Below are positions 29,052 to 39,500 of a stretch of 64,000 bases of DNA, piece after piece (the first letter of the stretch is position 1; each line of letters opens with the position of its first letter). The position numbers and the translations under genes were made by a program. Source of the DNA: Gimesia chilikensis (lineage in GTDB: Bacteria > Planctomycetota > Planctomycetia > Planctomycetales > Planctomycetaceae); NCBI RefSeq assembly GCF_008329715.1, contig NZ_VTSR01000032.1, positions 310,001 through 374,000 of the forward strand, in the 5' to 3' direction. The notes below the pieces were generated by a model that was not told where the DNA came from, made no database searches, and saw only the letters and a program-made list of their open reading frames with translations.

Positions 29052-29563
29052 GGATTGAACGGGGAGACGCTGGGATGCCTCCCGATAATACTGATCTGTC
29101 AGTATGTTTAGTGTGTTCCAGCGACAGTAACCTGGAATGTGGGGTGACAGGAACCGAGGTCTCTCTGAAAGATCGACCATTTGCCGGGCAGGAGATGAGC
29201 AGAATCCCGCTGATGCATGAGATGGCAGGGGCTGAGGTTACGGCTGAAGTCTGAACAATTGAGTAGATGAAACCCGTTGTAACAGAACTGGTTGGTGAAA
29301 TCGGCGGGTTCGCTATGTGATCTGTGACCCTTAATTTCCCCATAATCGGACTACAAATTGCGCGGATACTTCAGTCAATGCCGATGAGGCCTTTTCAACT
29401 CGCATCAAATTTGGAGAATTAAGAGAAAATCGGGGGAATTTCCTTCAATGGTGTCCGAGACTGTATATAGAATGCACAGTTGAGGAGAATGCGCAAATTG
29501 GCAATCGTCAATCCTGGCTTAAGTTCGAGCATTCTTACCTAAGTTACTCGGGAGAGAGAAATC
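29052..29563. other. Intergenic region upstream of the VWA gene
   Basis: About 510 bases between divergent genes. It contains no confident coding sequence, RNA or repeat. It should carry the promoters of both neighbours. CTCGGGAGAGAG at 29547-29558 could serve as ribosome-binding site for the VWA gene. Confidence 0.4.
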
Positions 29564-32305
29564 ATGTCGCGATCCAGATTTGGAATCACAATGTTTGTTT
29601 GGGCAGCCGCTGTGATGCTGCTATGTACTCCGCAGGGGTATGCCGAGAACTCCGTTCCGGAAATTTCAAACATTGGCCAGATCCTCAGTTACCGAAACAC
29701 TGCAGGTGAACAGTATTACGCCCTGCGATTCAAAGCTGATCGTCTGCCGGCCTCCAGCCCTGCTGGTGAGCAGATTGCGGTCTTGTTCGATACCTCAGCC
29801 AGTCAGGTCGGGGAACATCGTGTTCAGGCTCTGGATGTACTGAAAGCCTTTCTAACCGAGCTTCCCAACGACGCGACTGTCGCGATTTATGCAGCGGATG
29901 TGCAATGTACTCCCTTCGTGAGTGAATTTGTGCGTCCTCAGAGCCGTGAAGCGAAACTGGCCGTTGAATCATTGGCTACCCGGGCTCCACTGGGTGCAAC
30001 CAATCTCGGTCAGGCCCTCAAAACTGCATTCCAGGGGCTGCGGAAAGAACAGCCTCGCTCCATCGTCTACATTGGCGATGGCATGAGTTCTGCCCGTCTG
30101 ATTTCTCTCCCGGAAATGGCACAACTCACCCAACAATTTGCAAGCAATCACATTCCCGTACACAGCTACGGCGTGGGTCCCCGTAAGGACCTGCAGATGC
30201 TGGATACACTGGCCGTTTACACCGGCGGTATTGTCCTGACCGACCTGGCCGAAGGAAAACAGGACCTGCCAACCATTGTCGGCAAAGAACTGGCCCAGGC
30301 CGTACAGGCTCCAGTATTCTATCCGGAATCAATTCGAGTCTCTGACAAACAACTGCATCTCAACACAACGCGTGCTCTGCCTGTCCGCTCAGATCGTGAG
30401 ACCATCTACCTGGCTCGCGGCGAGATGAATGGCAAGCTGACTGTTGAATTAAGCAATCGTCAGCTCGAAGGTATCTGGAAATTCAACGTACCCGCATCAC
30501 AGGCCGTCAACAGTTTCCTCGCAGTTCCCTGGGTGAATTATCAGTCAGGTCAGGAACTGGGAGTTGCTTACGCTGGCCAACGGATGATGAATCTGGCCCG
30601 TACCTCACACGAAGAACACATGGCTCAACTGGAATTCGCCGGTACTCAGGCGATCCGTAGCGGAAACATGGAACAGGCTGCTCGTCTTGGTAACATGCTG
30701 CAGCAGTTTGATCCCGGCAACTCCCGCGCTGACTCCCTGTTGAAGCTCTCTCAGAAATTCCAGAACGATCAACTGGCCCAGGCTGATACAAAACAGCCTG
30801 CCGGTAACGCTCCTGCACCTGCGACTCAGAAAGCGGATCCTCAGCCGCCAATCGATGACGCCATCAGCAAAGTAGAGCAGCTTCGTCAGATCAAGGGAGC
30901 CCAGATGAAAATCGAGGTTTCCAATGCCATCGAAGAGGCACGTCAGATCGCCAGCGATAATCCTGATGGCGCTCTGGGAGTTCTGAAACGATCACTGAAT
31001 TTCCTGAAATCAACCTCTGATATTGATATCGATCTCCGTCAGCAGCTGGAACGTCGCCTGAATAACATGATGGTCGATGTCCGGAGCCAGATGGAAGTTG
31101 CTGAAACACGCAGAATTCGCCAGCAGCAGCAGATTGCTCAGCTGGAACAGCAGAAACGTCTGGTCGACCAGGTCCTGCTGGAAGATGAAAAACTGGAGCA
31201 GCTGATCGACCGCGTGCGTTCGCTGATTCAGGACGGTAAGCATGGTAACAGTGACGCCTACGAAGAGGCTGAAGCTGTCTCCCGTGTTGCTGTGAACATG
31301 GAACCGGGTAACGGTCCTGCAACAGCAGCCCTGTTTACTTCAGAAGCTGCAGGACAGCTGGATAAAGTCTTCCGCATGCGTTCGCTGCGAGCTGACCGCT
31401 TCCTGGAAACGTTGTACCAGGTTGAACTCTCACACGTTCCGTTCCCGGATGAACCTCCAATTCGCTGGCCGTCCGCTCCGGTCTGGACCAGCCTGACAGA
31501 ACGTCGTAAGAAATGGGCTGCCGTCGACCTGCATCAGAACAGCCCTGCGGAACAGCGTATCTTTGAAGAGCTGCAAAAAGAAACGGAAGCCAACTTCCCC
31601 GACATCCCACTGTCTGAAGTAATGACTTACTTCTCGGAACTGCACAACATCACGATCCTGATTAACTCGAACGATCTGGGTGAAGATGGTTTGACAGTTG
31701 ATGAGCCGGTCAACGTTTCGCTGAGTGGTATCAAACTGAAGAGTGCTTTGAACATTATTCTCAAGCCCATCGGTCTGACGTATGTCATCGAAGACGAAGT
31801 GATGAAAATCACCACGAGTGCCAAGGCTGAGGAAATCTACAGCACCCGCGTTTATCCGGTCGCTGACCTGGTAATCTCGGTCTCGACACAGCAATCGTCA
31901 GTTGGTAGCAGCCAGGGTGGCTTTGGTGGCCAGCAGGGCGGCCTGGGTGGCGGTCAAGGTGGCTTCGGCGGTGGCGGTGGTGGCTTTGGCGGTGGCGGTC
32001 AAGGTGGTTTCGGCGGTGGCGGTGGTGGTCAGGGCTTCTTCAATGTTGCTCCTGAAATGCTGATGATGAACAGCGCACCTCCCCAGAAAGCCAATGTGAA
32101 AGCTGCTCCCCAGGGAAAAGCTGCAGCTCAGAAACCAGAAATTAAACCAATTCAGGATGGAGAAATGAAAGCCATTCTGGATGGGATTCTGGGAGAGACT
32201 GAAACCAAGTCTAAGCCGGCACAGTTCCAGGTTCAGGACAAGCCTTTTCAGTTCAATAACAGCACCATCGAACAACTCAAAAAAAAACCAGTAACGGTGG
32301 AGTAA
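29564..32305 (+). CDS. Secreted VWA-domain protein with secretin/STN-like domain and Gly-rich tail
   Basis: A 913-residue protein with a signal peptide (cleavage near residue 27, QGYA-EN). A von Willebrand A domain occupies ~68-245 with a MIDAS DTSAS (D76, S78, S80). A helical coiled region (~365-600) follows. At ~675-755 FPDIPLSEVMTYFSELHNITI ... LKPIGLTYVIEDEVMKI is an STN/secretin-N-like domain. A glycine-rich tract runs ~780-825, followed by an alanine/lysine tail. Its stop comes five codons after nine A residues (32279-32287). From that run another frame continues to 33741, so the full product may be longer through -1 frameshifting. It probably acts in the periplasm or at the outer membrane. 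Confidence 0.83.
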   Translation: MSRSRFGITMFVWAAAVMLLCTPQGYAENSVPEISNIGQILSYRNTAGEQYYALRFKADRLPASSPAGEQIAVLFDTSASQVGEHRVQALDVLKAFLTELPNDATVAIYAADVQCTPFVSEFVRPQSREAKLAVESLATRAPLGATNLGQALKTAFQGLRKEQPRSIVYIGDGMSSARLISLPEMAQLTQQFASNHIPVHSYGVGPRKDLQMLDTLAVYTGGIVLTDLAEGKQDLPTIVGKELAQAVQAPVFYPESIRVSDKQLHLNTTRALPVRSDRETIYLARGEMNGKLTVELSNRQLEGIWKFNVPASQAVNSFLAVPWVNYQSGQELGVAYAGQRMMNLARTSHEEHMAQLEFAGTQAIRSGNMEQAARLGNMLQQFDPGNSRADSLLKLSQKFQNDQLAQADTKQPAGNAPAPATQKADPQPPIDDAISKVEQLRQIKGAQMKIEVSNAIEEARQIASDNPDGALGVLKRSLNFLKSTSDIDIDLRQQLERRLNNMMVDVRSQMEVAETRRIRQQQQIAQLEQQKRLVDQVLLEDEKLEQLIDRVRSLIQDGKHGNSDAYEEAEAVSRVAVNMEPGNGPATAALFTSEAAGQLDKVFRMRSLRADRFLETLYQVELSHVPFPDEPPIRWPSAPVWTSLTERRKKWAAVDLHQNSPAEQRIFEELQKETEANFPDIPLSEVMTYFSELHNITILINSNDLGEDGLTVDEPVNVSLSGIKLKSALNIILKPIGLTYVIEDEVMKITTSAKAEEIYSTRVYPVADLVISVSTQQSSVGSSQGGFGGQQGGLGGGQGGFGGGGGGFGGGGQGGFGGGGGGQGFFNVAPEMLMMNSAPPQKANVKAAPQGKAAAQKPEIKPIQDGEMKAILDGILGETETKSKPAQFQVQDKPFQFNNSTIEQLKKKPVTVE
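31952..32030 (+). repeat. 45-nt coding repeat in the Gly-rich tract
   Basis: A segment beginning GGTCAAGGTGGCTTCGGCGG recurs 45 bases later with a single early change, encoding 15-residue GGQGGFGGGGGGFGG-type units. Slippage in such a tract could vary its length between strains. Confidence 0.7.
32279..32287 (+). other. A9 run, candidate -1 slippage site
   Basis: Nine consecutive A residues read AAA AAA AAA in the VWA frame, five codons before its stop. In the -1 frame the sequence is open from here to 33741. Such homopolymers support ribosomal -1 shifts or RNA polymerase slippage (adding one A). A sequencing error in the homopolymer would give the same picture. Confidence 0.6.
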
Positions 32306-32351
32306 CAGGGAAATCGGGCTCGCCTGATTCTCCCCGTCAATCCAAGTTAAC

Positions 32352-32388
32352 AAAACGGAGTCCTTCTTCAGGGAAGGGCTCCGTTTTT
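32352..32388 (+). terminator. Intrinsic-terminator-like hairpin inside the -1 open frame
   Basis: AAAACGGAG-t-CCTTC (32352-32366) pairs with GAAGG-g-CTCCGTTTT (32373-32387), loop TTCAGG, with T5 at 32384-32388. It lies 47 bases after the VWA stop. It looks like a strong terminator, yet the -1 frame reads straight through it. Confidence 0.8.
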
Positions 32389-32553
32389 ACTGGTGCTAAA
32401 TCAACTTCGCGCAAGGAGTTTAAGACACCGCTCACGGGGGACATTAAGAACCCTGCGCAGTTCTGGAACGATTATTTTTCCAAGCGAAAACCGAAGCCGG
32501 AACTGGTCAATGACCTGATCTTCAACCTGCATCAGTCAGGTAAACACGAGCAT

Positions 32554-33741
32554 GTGATCGCAGCCATCAATGCCGCATTGATTCATAATCAGTCACAACC
32601 CTGGATGTACGATGTCCTCGCACTGACGATGGAAATTGTCGGGCGACCGCAACCTGAGATCGAACGGGTTCTGCTTTCCCGCATCGATTTCTCTGCCGCT
32701 GACGTCCCCAGCATGGTCTATTCCGCTGCCTATCTGACTCGCTTCAAAGCCGACCAGCAGGCTCTCAAGCTGTACCAGCAGGCTGCAAATTTACAGCCAG
32801 ACCGCCCCGAGCCTTACATCATGGGATTACGTCTGGCTGAGAAGCTCAAGGATCCGGAAGGCATTCTCTGGGCAGCTTCAGGAATTCTGACACATGTCTG
32901 GATTAAGGATTATGACCAGTGGCATGAAAAAGCCTTGAACGCTTTGGCTAATCTGGAGCAGTCGTTAAAGCAGGCCGGTCGCAAGGCGGAGGCAGAACGG
33001 GTGCAGGTGGCCCGCAGAAAGGCTCTGGAGAGAGACCTCAAGCTGGAACTTACCTGGAATGGCGATGGTGATCTGGACATGATTGTGGAAGAGCCTCGGG
33101 GCACTGTCTGCTCGTTTGAGTCACCATTGACGGCAGGGGGAGGCGTGCTCCTCAATGATGGCTATGGTCCCAGGCAGGAGAATTGCCACGAAGACTATCT
33201 GTGTGCACATGGATTTCCAGGAACCTATGTAGTGCGCGTGCGTTATGTCTCCGGCGATATTGTCGGTCAGCGGGCCAAGCTAAAGGTGACCCGCTACCAG
33301 GGCTCGGATCATCCTGTCGTGCAAACGATGATTGTTCCCCTGACCCGGGAAGATCGAATCATTCGCATCGACTTGGAGAAGGGACGTCGTAATCGGAAAT
33401 CCGAAGTGCCTCAGAACTCCCAGAAAAACAGCAGCCTGCAGCCTGCCTCCGGGCGGTTTATTTCCTCTCGACCAGCCATCAATGGAAGCCGGGAATCCTT
33501 GCAGAGCTTTCGAGTATCTCGCCAGGCAGGCATCTCGACGGGACGACAGGTCCCTCTGGTAACGGGAGTGCAGAATGTGGGCGGAGTTGCCTATCAGCCC
33601 GTGATTCGTGTCGTACCCGAAGGGATCAGCTTGACGGGATCTGCCGTCGTTTCACCAGACAGACGCTACGTCAGGATTTCGGTTTCGCCACAGTTTACGA
33701 ACGTTACCGATATTTTCACATTCAGTTTTCTGCAGCCCTGA
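32554..33741 (+). CDS. TPR-like and DUF2135-like protein, probably the -1 frame extension of the VWA gene
   Basis: Given here from the first ordinary start codon in frame (GTG 32554), 395 residues. The coding-looking sequence clearly begins earlier: NPAQFWNDYFSKRKPKPELVND precedes it, and the frame has no ATG, GTG or TTG between the A9 run at 32279 and 32554. Residues ~1-150 are TPR-like helices (WMYDVLALTMEIVGRPQPEIE, AYLTRFKADQQALKLYQQA). Residues ~163-272 (LELTWNGDGDLDMIVEEPRG ... YGPRQENCHEDY ... FPGTYVVRVRYV) resemble DUF2135/YfaP beta domains. A basic linker and a second beta-like region end the protein. It has no signal peptide of its own, as expected if it is exported as part of the upstream VWA product. 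Confidence 0.7.
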   Translation: MIAAINAALIHNQSQPWMYDVLALTMEIVGRPQPEIERVLLSRIDFSAADVPSMVYSAAYLTRFKADQQALKLYQQAANLQPDRPEPYIMGLRLAEKLKDPEGILWAASGILTHVWIKDYDQWHEKALNALANLEQSLKQAGRKAEAERVQVARRKALERDLKLELTWNGDGDLDMIVEEPRGTVCSFESPLTAGGGVLLNDGYGPRQENCHEDYLCAHGFPGTYVVRVRYVSGDIVGQRAKLKVTRYQGSDHPVVQTMIVPLTREDRIIRIDLEKGRRNRKSEVPQNSQKNSSLQPASGRFISSRPAINGSRESLQSFRVSRQAGISTGRQVPLVTGVQNVGGVAYQPVIRVVPEGISLTGSAVVSPDRRYVRISVSPQFTNVTDIFTFSFLQP

Positions 33742-33759
33742 ATGTGTTATCGGAACGAG

Positions 33760-34791
33760 TTAACGAACCAGTCCCGGAGTGACATCCAGGTCAAGATCTG
33801 CAATGCGCCCCTGATCGAGGTGATGCCAGGCGATCGCAGCCATGGCAGCATTGTCGGTGCATAAATCGGGAGGAGCCACGCTGAGGTGGATTCCTGCCTG
33901 CTCTGTCATTTCAGCCAGCCTCTCACGCAGGAGACGATTAGCAGCCACGCCCCCTCCTACACAGAGTGTAGAATAGTTGTAGCGTTCGATCGCCTGCCGA
34001 CATTTACCGACCAGCACATCAACCACGGTTTCCTGAAAGCTGGCAGCCAGGTCGGCAATCCGTTGATCATCCAGCGGTGGTGGCTGCTGTTTTGCTCCTG
34101 GATTTCCCTGTGCCGCATACAGCACCGCCGTTTTCAAACCGCTGAAGCTGAAACGCAGTTCCGGGTCTTTGAGAAACGTGCGGGGAAATTTGAACGCGCG
34201 AGGGTCACCGTGTGTAGCTGCGTTCTGAATTGACGGACCTCCCGGGTAAGAAAGCCCCAGAATTTTTGCCACTTTATCGAACGCCTCACCAGCGGCATCG
34301 TCGATGGTGGCACCAATCAGATCAAATTCGAATGTTTCCGAGCAGTGGTACAGATTGGTGTGTCCGCCGCTGACTACCAGGCCGATCGCTGGGAACAGCG
34401 GGCGGTCTTCCTGCATCTGGCAGGCAAAGAGATGCCCTTCAATATGATTCACGGCGATCAGGGGTAAATCGAGTGTCATGGCCAGTGTTTTGGCCGCCGT
34501 CAGGCCAATCAGCAGCGAGCCGACGAGCCCCGGTTCGGTCGCGACGGCAATCGCGGTTAACTGCTGCAACTCGATCCCGGCCTGCATCAGGGCATCATCG
34601 ATCACAGGAAGAATTCGTTCCAGATGCGCTCGCGAGGCAATTTCCGGCACCACCCCCCCAAACTTTTCATGGAGATCGGTTTGCGAGGAAACGACATTGG
34701 AGAGAATCCACATGTCGCGGGTAATGACAGCAGCTGCAGTCTCATCGCATGAAGATTCGATTGCCAGAAGATATTCGTCGGTGGGGCTCAT
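33760..34791 (-). CDS. tsaD: tRNA N6-adenosine threonylcarbamoyltransferase
   Basis: A 343-residue, full-length TsaD. It shows the ASKHA ATPase fold with the N-terminal [14 protein letters not shown], the metal-binding HIEGH (H116, H120), SGGHTNL, and the C-terminal [13 protein letters not shown] and CTDNAAMAA motifs. With TsaB, TsaC and TsaE it makes t6A37 in tRNAs reading ANN codons. All family motifs are intact. The start follows a spacer that carries the terminator of the protease gene upstream. Confidence 0.96.
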   Translation of the reverse strand: MSPTDEYLLAIESSCDETAAAVITRDMWILSNVVSSQTDLHEKFGGVVPEIASRAHLERILPVIDDALMQAGIELQQLTAIAVATEPGLVGSLLIGLTAAKTLAMTLDLPLIAVNHIEGHLFACQMQEDRPLFPAIGLVVSGGHTNLYHCSETFEFDLIGATIDDAAGEAFDKVAKILGLSYPGGPSIQNAATHGDPRAFKFPRTFLKDPELRFSFSGLKTAVLYAAQGNPGAKQQPPPLDDQRIADLAASFQETVVDVLVGKCRQAIERYNYSTLCVGGGVAANRLLRERLAEMTEQAGIHLSVAPPDLCTDNAAMAAIAWHHLDQGRIADLDLDVTPGLVR

Positions 34792-34806
34792 GGATGCTCG
34801 GATAAT

Positions 34807-34855
34807 GAAAAAAGAAAGCGACTGTTGGAGATAACAGGCTCCGCGAGTCGCTTTC
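34807..34855 (-). terminator. Intrinsic terminator after the processing protease gene
   Basis: GAAAGCGACT (34814-34823) pairs with AGTCGCTTTC (34846-34855), with an inner GGAG/CTCC stem. The minus strand continues into a TTTTTT tract. It separates the protease gene from tsaD. Confidence 0.85.
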
Positions 34856-34897
34856 CGCTGTGTCAGTGTAACTCTGTCAGAATACTGTCAGAGGAGA

Positions 34898-36337
34898 TCA
34901 GGTGGTCCGGATGACCAGCGTATTTCCTGCCGGCCCGGGAGCGGCAGCTGCTTTTTTGGCCGGCTTCTCTTCTTTGGCTTCGGGTTTCTTTTCAGCCTTT
35001 TTGTCGGCATCCTTGTCAGCTGGTTTATTTTTACCGCTCAGCTGTTCCTTGATGTAGTCCATCGCCAGGTCCAACTGCTTGTCTTTGAATTCGGTATCCA
35101 GTTTAGCAGTGTGATCCAGAATATCCCGTTTGCGGCGGTATTCGGTCAGCGCTTCGAGCTCATCATCGGTCAGTCGCAGGCGATAACCTTCGTCCGGAGT
35201 CACTCCCCAGACATCGGTATCTTTGGCTCCTGGGAAACGGTGAATGTTTTTCCCACTGGGACGATGGTAGCTGGCGGTAGTCAATTTCAGAGCACTGTCG
35301 CCCTCTTCAAGTTCGATGACGTTCTGAACGCTGCCTTTTCCCCAGGTACGCTCACCAATGATCACAGCACGTTTGTGGTCCTGCAGGCAGGCCGAAACGA
35401 TTTCACTGGCTGAGGCAGAATAGCGATTCACCAGAATCGCCATTGGAAAGTCTTTGAAAGTTCCCTTAGAGGTGGCTTCCCATTTCCGGTTCCGGCTGTT
35501 GCGGCCTTCCGTACTGACAATTTTACCGGACTCGATGAACATGTCCGAGATTTCAGTTGCTTGCGAAAGCAGACCGCCCGGATTGAAACGCAGATCGAGG
35601 ATCAGTCCTTTCATGCCCTGCTTGCGCAGATCTTCGATGGCAGACCGCAGTTCTTCTGCACTATGACGGCTGAAGTGAGTGAGTCTGATGTAACCAATTT
35701 TGGCTTTCTTGTCATACATATAATCCCAGGCGTCATCGTCTTTGTAGGTATCCCCCAGGACAGTAGCGACATGAATGATTTCCCGTTCCACTGTCACGGG
35801 AATTACTTTGTCGGTGCCTTTATGAATTACGGACATCTTCACCTTTTCCCCTTCGCGACCTTTGAGAATTTTGATCGCCTGGGAAAGTGTGAAACCCTTG
35901 GTGGACTTGCCTTCAATCGAATCGATGATGTCGCCGGCCCGAATCCCGGCTTTGTAAGCGGGGGTACCAGGCAGCGGAGTCATGACGGTCAGTCGGTTGT
36001 TCTGATCGTCAATGTGCACCTGGATGCCGATCCCGCCGAACTCCTGTTCGACCACCTGGTTGAAGCGGGAGAGATCATCGGGGCTGATGTAGCTGGAGTA
36101 CTGATCCAGTTCCTGAACCATGCCTCGAATGGCCGCTTCGAGGAGCACCCGGCGGTCGATGTCTTTCACATAATTACGTTCAATCTGCTCGTAAGTGTCT
36201 GCAAACAGCTTCATCATCTGGTAGTAATCTTCGTCTTTTTCCTTCTCTTTTTCATCAGCGTAAGAGAGGGACTGGAAAGGGGACGAGACCATCAGAGCAA
36301 GTAAGAGGCACAAACTGATCAAGCGGAATTTTGGCAT
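34898..36337 (-). CDS. C-terminal processing peptidase (S41 family)
   Basis: The start is taken as ATG 36337 ([15 protein letters not shown], a good signal peptide); ten more residues are possible upstream. About 479 residues. It has an N-terminal helical region, a PDZ domain (~95-185; GGIGIQV ... [14 protein letters not shown]) and an S41 protease core. The core carries the serine in [10 protein letters not shown] (~305-311) and the lysine in TWGKGSVQ (~334). The last ~60 residues are a lysine-, glutamate- and alanine-rich tail, unusual for the family and possibly a binding tail. It acts in the periplasm on protein C termini; tmRNA-tagged substrates are one known class for Tsp-type enzymes. 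Confidence 0.93.
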   Translation of the reverse strand: MPKFRLISLCLLLALMVSSPFQSLSYADEKEKEKDEDYYQMMKLFADTYEQIERNYVKDIDRRVLLEAAIRGMVQELDQYSSYISPDDLSRFNQVVEQEFGGIGIQVHIDDQNNRLTVMTPLPGTPAYKAGIRAGDIIDSIEGKSTKGFTLSQAIKILKGREGEKVKMSVIHKGTDKVIPVTVEREIIHVATVLGDTYKDDDAWDYMYDKKAKIGYIRLTHFSRHSAEELRSAIEDLRKQGMKGLILDLRFNPGGLLSQATEISDMFIESGKIVSTEGRNSRNRKWEATSKGTFKDFPMAILVNRYSASASEIVSACLQDHKRAVIIGERTWGKGSVQNVIELEEGDSALKLTTASYHRPSGKNIHRFPGAKDTDVWGVTPDEGYRLRLTDDELEALTEYRRKRDILDHTAKLDTEFKDKQLDLAMDYIKEQLSGKNKPADKDADKKAEKKPEAKEEKPAKKAAAAPGPAGNTLVIRTT

Positions 36338-36594
36338 GGACGATTCCTTATGAGAATTACAGAACACAACTCAAACCGGGCAGAAATAAAGATTTCAGGA
36401 ATGGGGAATGTGTTTTGTCGGGTGTCGTAACGCGGCGGATCTTTATTTGCTTCTCTATTAGTGTAGGCGATCTGGAAACCAGTGGCAAGATTTGCTCTGG
36501 ATACATTGCCCCGAAAACCCTATTCCACGGGAAAACCGACTGAAATTGAATTCTGGAGTTCAGCAGGATACATTGCAGGGGAAATCTCTGTGAA

Positions 36595-39500
36595 ATGAAA
36601 GCTTGTTTCCACCAGGCAACTCCGATGCAACCCGAAGTACAAATCCTGACAGGAACCGCTGGTTCCGGCAAAACAGACCATCTGCTGGATGAGTACCGGC
36701 GTGCACTGCAGGCAGGGCTGGAACGTCAGCGTCCCGGAGCCACGCTCTGGCTTTCCCCCACAATACGTTCCCGTCGACAGGTGCTTGACCGTCTGCCGGG
36801 ACCACAACTCCCCATCTGTTTTGCTCCGAATGTTTATACGTTTGAGGCTTTTGCCGAAACCATACTGAAGTCGCTGGACGAACCGGTACAGACGCTGCCC
36901 GAGATCTCCAAAAGGTATCTGTTGCGGAGCATCGTGGATGACCTGATCGCCGCTGGACAGATTCATTATTTCAGTTCAATCGCTGGTTCATCCGGATTTC
37001 TGGATCTGATTTCGAGTTTTATTTCAGAACTGAAACGGGAGGAAATCTGGCCGGAGGAATTCTCGACAGCCTGTGACCGCATCGGATCCGATTCCGAGCA
37101 GAAAGACCGGGAACTCGCCCAGATTTACAACCGATACCAGGTCGCATTACACGAAATGCGGCGTTACGATTCGGAAGGGCGTTTCTGGTCCGCGCGCACC
37201 GCGTTGCAGGACGAAATGTGGGGCCCGTTTGGCGAATTCGATCTGATTGTCCTGGACGGCTTTGCCGATTTCACGCACACGCAGTATGAAATTCTGGAAG
37301 TGCTGGCGACACGCACGGAAAAACTCTGTATTTCGCTTCCGCTGGAACAGGAATCGCGGCGAGGCGACCTGTTCGCCAAATCGGTGACCGCCCTTCGGAT
37401 TCTGGAAGAACGTTTGCCGGGCCGGATCAGTGTCGTCTCTTTTGACCAGCCCGAAGCAGGAAATGCCCGAAATCAGATCAGTCAGCAACTGTTTGCGAAT
37501 CCGCGAGAGATCGTTCCCTTTCCGGAAACGGGGCAACTTAAAGTGCTCGCGGTCGCCGGTCAGCGAAATGAACTGGAGGTGCTGGCCGGGGAAATCAAAG
37601 GGCTGTTGAGACAGGGAGTGTTGCCAGAAGAAATCACGCTCGCGTTCCGCTCCACACTGGAATATGGTGACCTGATCGACGAAACCCTGGAAGCGGCAGG
37701 GATTCCCTATTTTGTGGGACAGGAGCAGGCATTCTCCCGTTTTCCCATCGTGCGGACCATCTTTGCCTTCCTGCAACTCGAAATTGAAAACTGGTCGTTT
37801 GACAGCCTGATGTCAGTCCTGGATTCGAGTTACTTTGCTCCTCAATGGCCCGAGTATCAGGGGGGAGCCGCGGTTCGTGCGTTGTCCCGCGTGCTGAGGC
37901 AGCTCAAAATTGACTCGGGTAAAGTGGATTTAATCCATGCTCTGGAAAACGAAAGTCGCAAAGCGGCGGAGCTCAGTGCCCGTTTTCCTGACCGTCCCGA
38001 GCGTAAGGCTGCCGCCCGCGAATTGAATACCGCTTTGAAGCTGGCGCAACGACTTCACCGGGAAACCCAGCGGCTGGAAGGTCGGGAACTGTTTGTCACC
38101 TGGATTGAAATTCTGATTTCCATCGCGAATGAATTTGGTCTGCCAGCAACCTGGGCCGACGCTGATCCGGAGCATGATCCACTGGCAAAACGTGACAAGC
38201 AGGTCTGGGAACGATTTCAGCAGTTACTGTTTCATGCGGTTGCTGAGGTCGAACGGATTGAACAGTTCCATCAGAAAGAAGCTCAGCCCCTGGACCTGTC
38301 CGGATTTCGCAGTCTGCTGCTGGACCTGCTCGAACAACAGACGATCTCTCTACAGCCGGAGGAAACGGGCCGGGTTAAAGTACTCGATGCATCGCAGCTG
38401 AGAAACTTAAACATCCCCTACCTGTTGGTAGGCGGCTTGAGCGAAGCCAGTTTCCCGCGAGGACATCGCGAAGACTGCCTGTACGGTGAAAAAGACCGGG
38501 GTGAATTGAACCAGCAGGGGCTTTCACTCAAACTGCATGCGAACCAGCAGCAGGAAGAAATGCTGCTCTTCTACGAGGTAATGACGCGGTTCACCCGGAA
38601 GCTGATTCTCAGCTATCCGGCAATCAGTGCCACGGGGCAACCGCTGTTTCCCAGTCCCTATCTGACCACTCTGATTGATCTGTTTGATCCTCAAACTCTG
38701 CAGGTACAACAGGCGGGGGAACTCAACCCGCTACCACGTCCCGAGCAGACTCTCTCCCGTCGCGATTTGAGAGTACTGGCCATTGATCAGCTGAAACATA
38801 ACCGGCCGGGGGTCTTTCTGAATGCAGTCCAGGATCCGGAATTACAGGCAACGATCCGGAATATTCTCGCGGCCACCGAAATGGCGGTAGCACGCTTTGA
38901 ACAACCGGGCTTTACGGAATTTGAAGGCATACTGACATCCCCCGCCAGTCGACGGGCCATTCATGCACGTTTCCCCACGGAATATGAATTCAGCACCACC
39001 CAGCTTGAACTGTACCTGGCCTGTCCTTATCAGTTCTTTGCTCAGAGTGTGCTGGGCATTGAAGTCCCCGAGCCGCCCGAGCTGCGGACCAACTATCTGG
39101 AACGCGGGATCCACGTGCACAGCATTTTGACCAGGCTGATTGAGCAACTGCAGGAGCAGGGGGGACGCGACCAGTTATACTCGGCAGAGCAGGTCGAGCA
39201 ACTATTCCATGAACTGCTGGAGCAGCGGATCTCCGAGAATTTTGTGGGAACTCGGCTGCAGCAGGTGTTAACCAGAATCGAGAAACAGATCCTGGAAGAC
39301 TGGGGCAGCTTTTTTGCCGAGCAGTCTGAGTCCTATGCCCGACTGTTTGAAGAACTCTGGGATCGTGTTCCGGCCGTGGTCGGCAGGGAGGTTCCCTTTG
39401 GTGAAGTACCCGGAGAACCCGATCCTAATCAACGGCGATATCAATACCTGACTCTCGGTGAAGGCGCGAGAGAAACCCGCATACGGGGTCAGATCGACCG

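Noticed and set aside
35561-36304. A 247-residue plus-strand frame opposite the S41 protease
   Set aside because: Antisense to a complete, motif-rich protease gene; explained by codon bias of the real gene.
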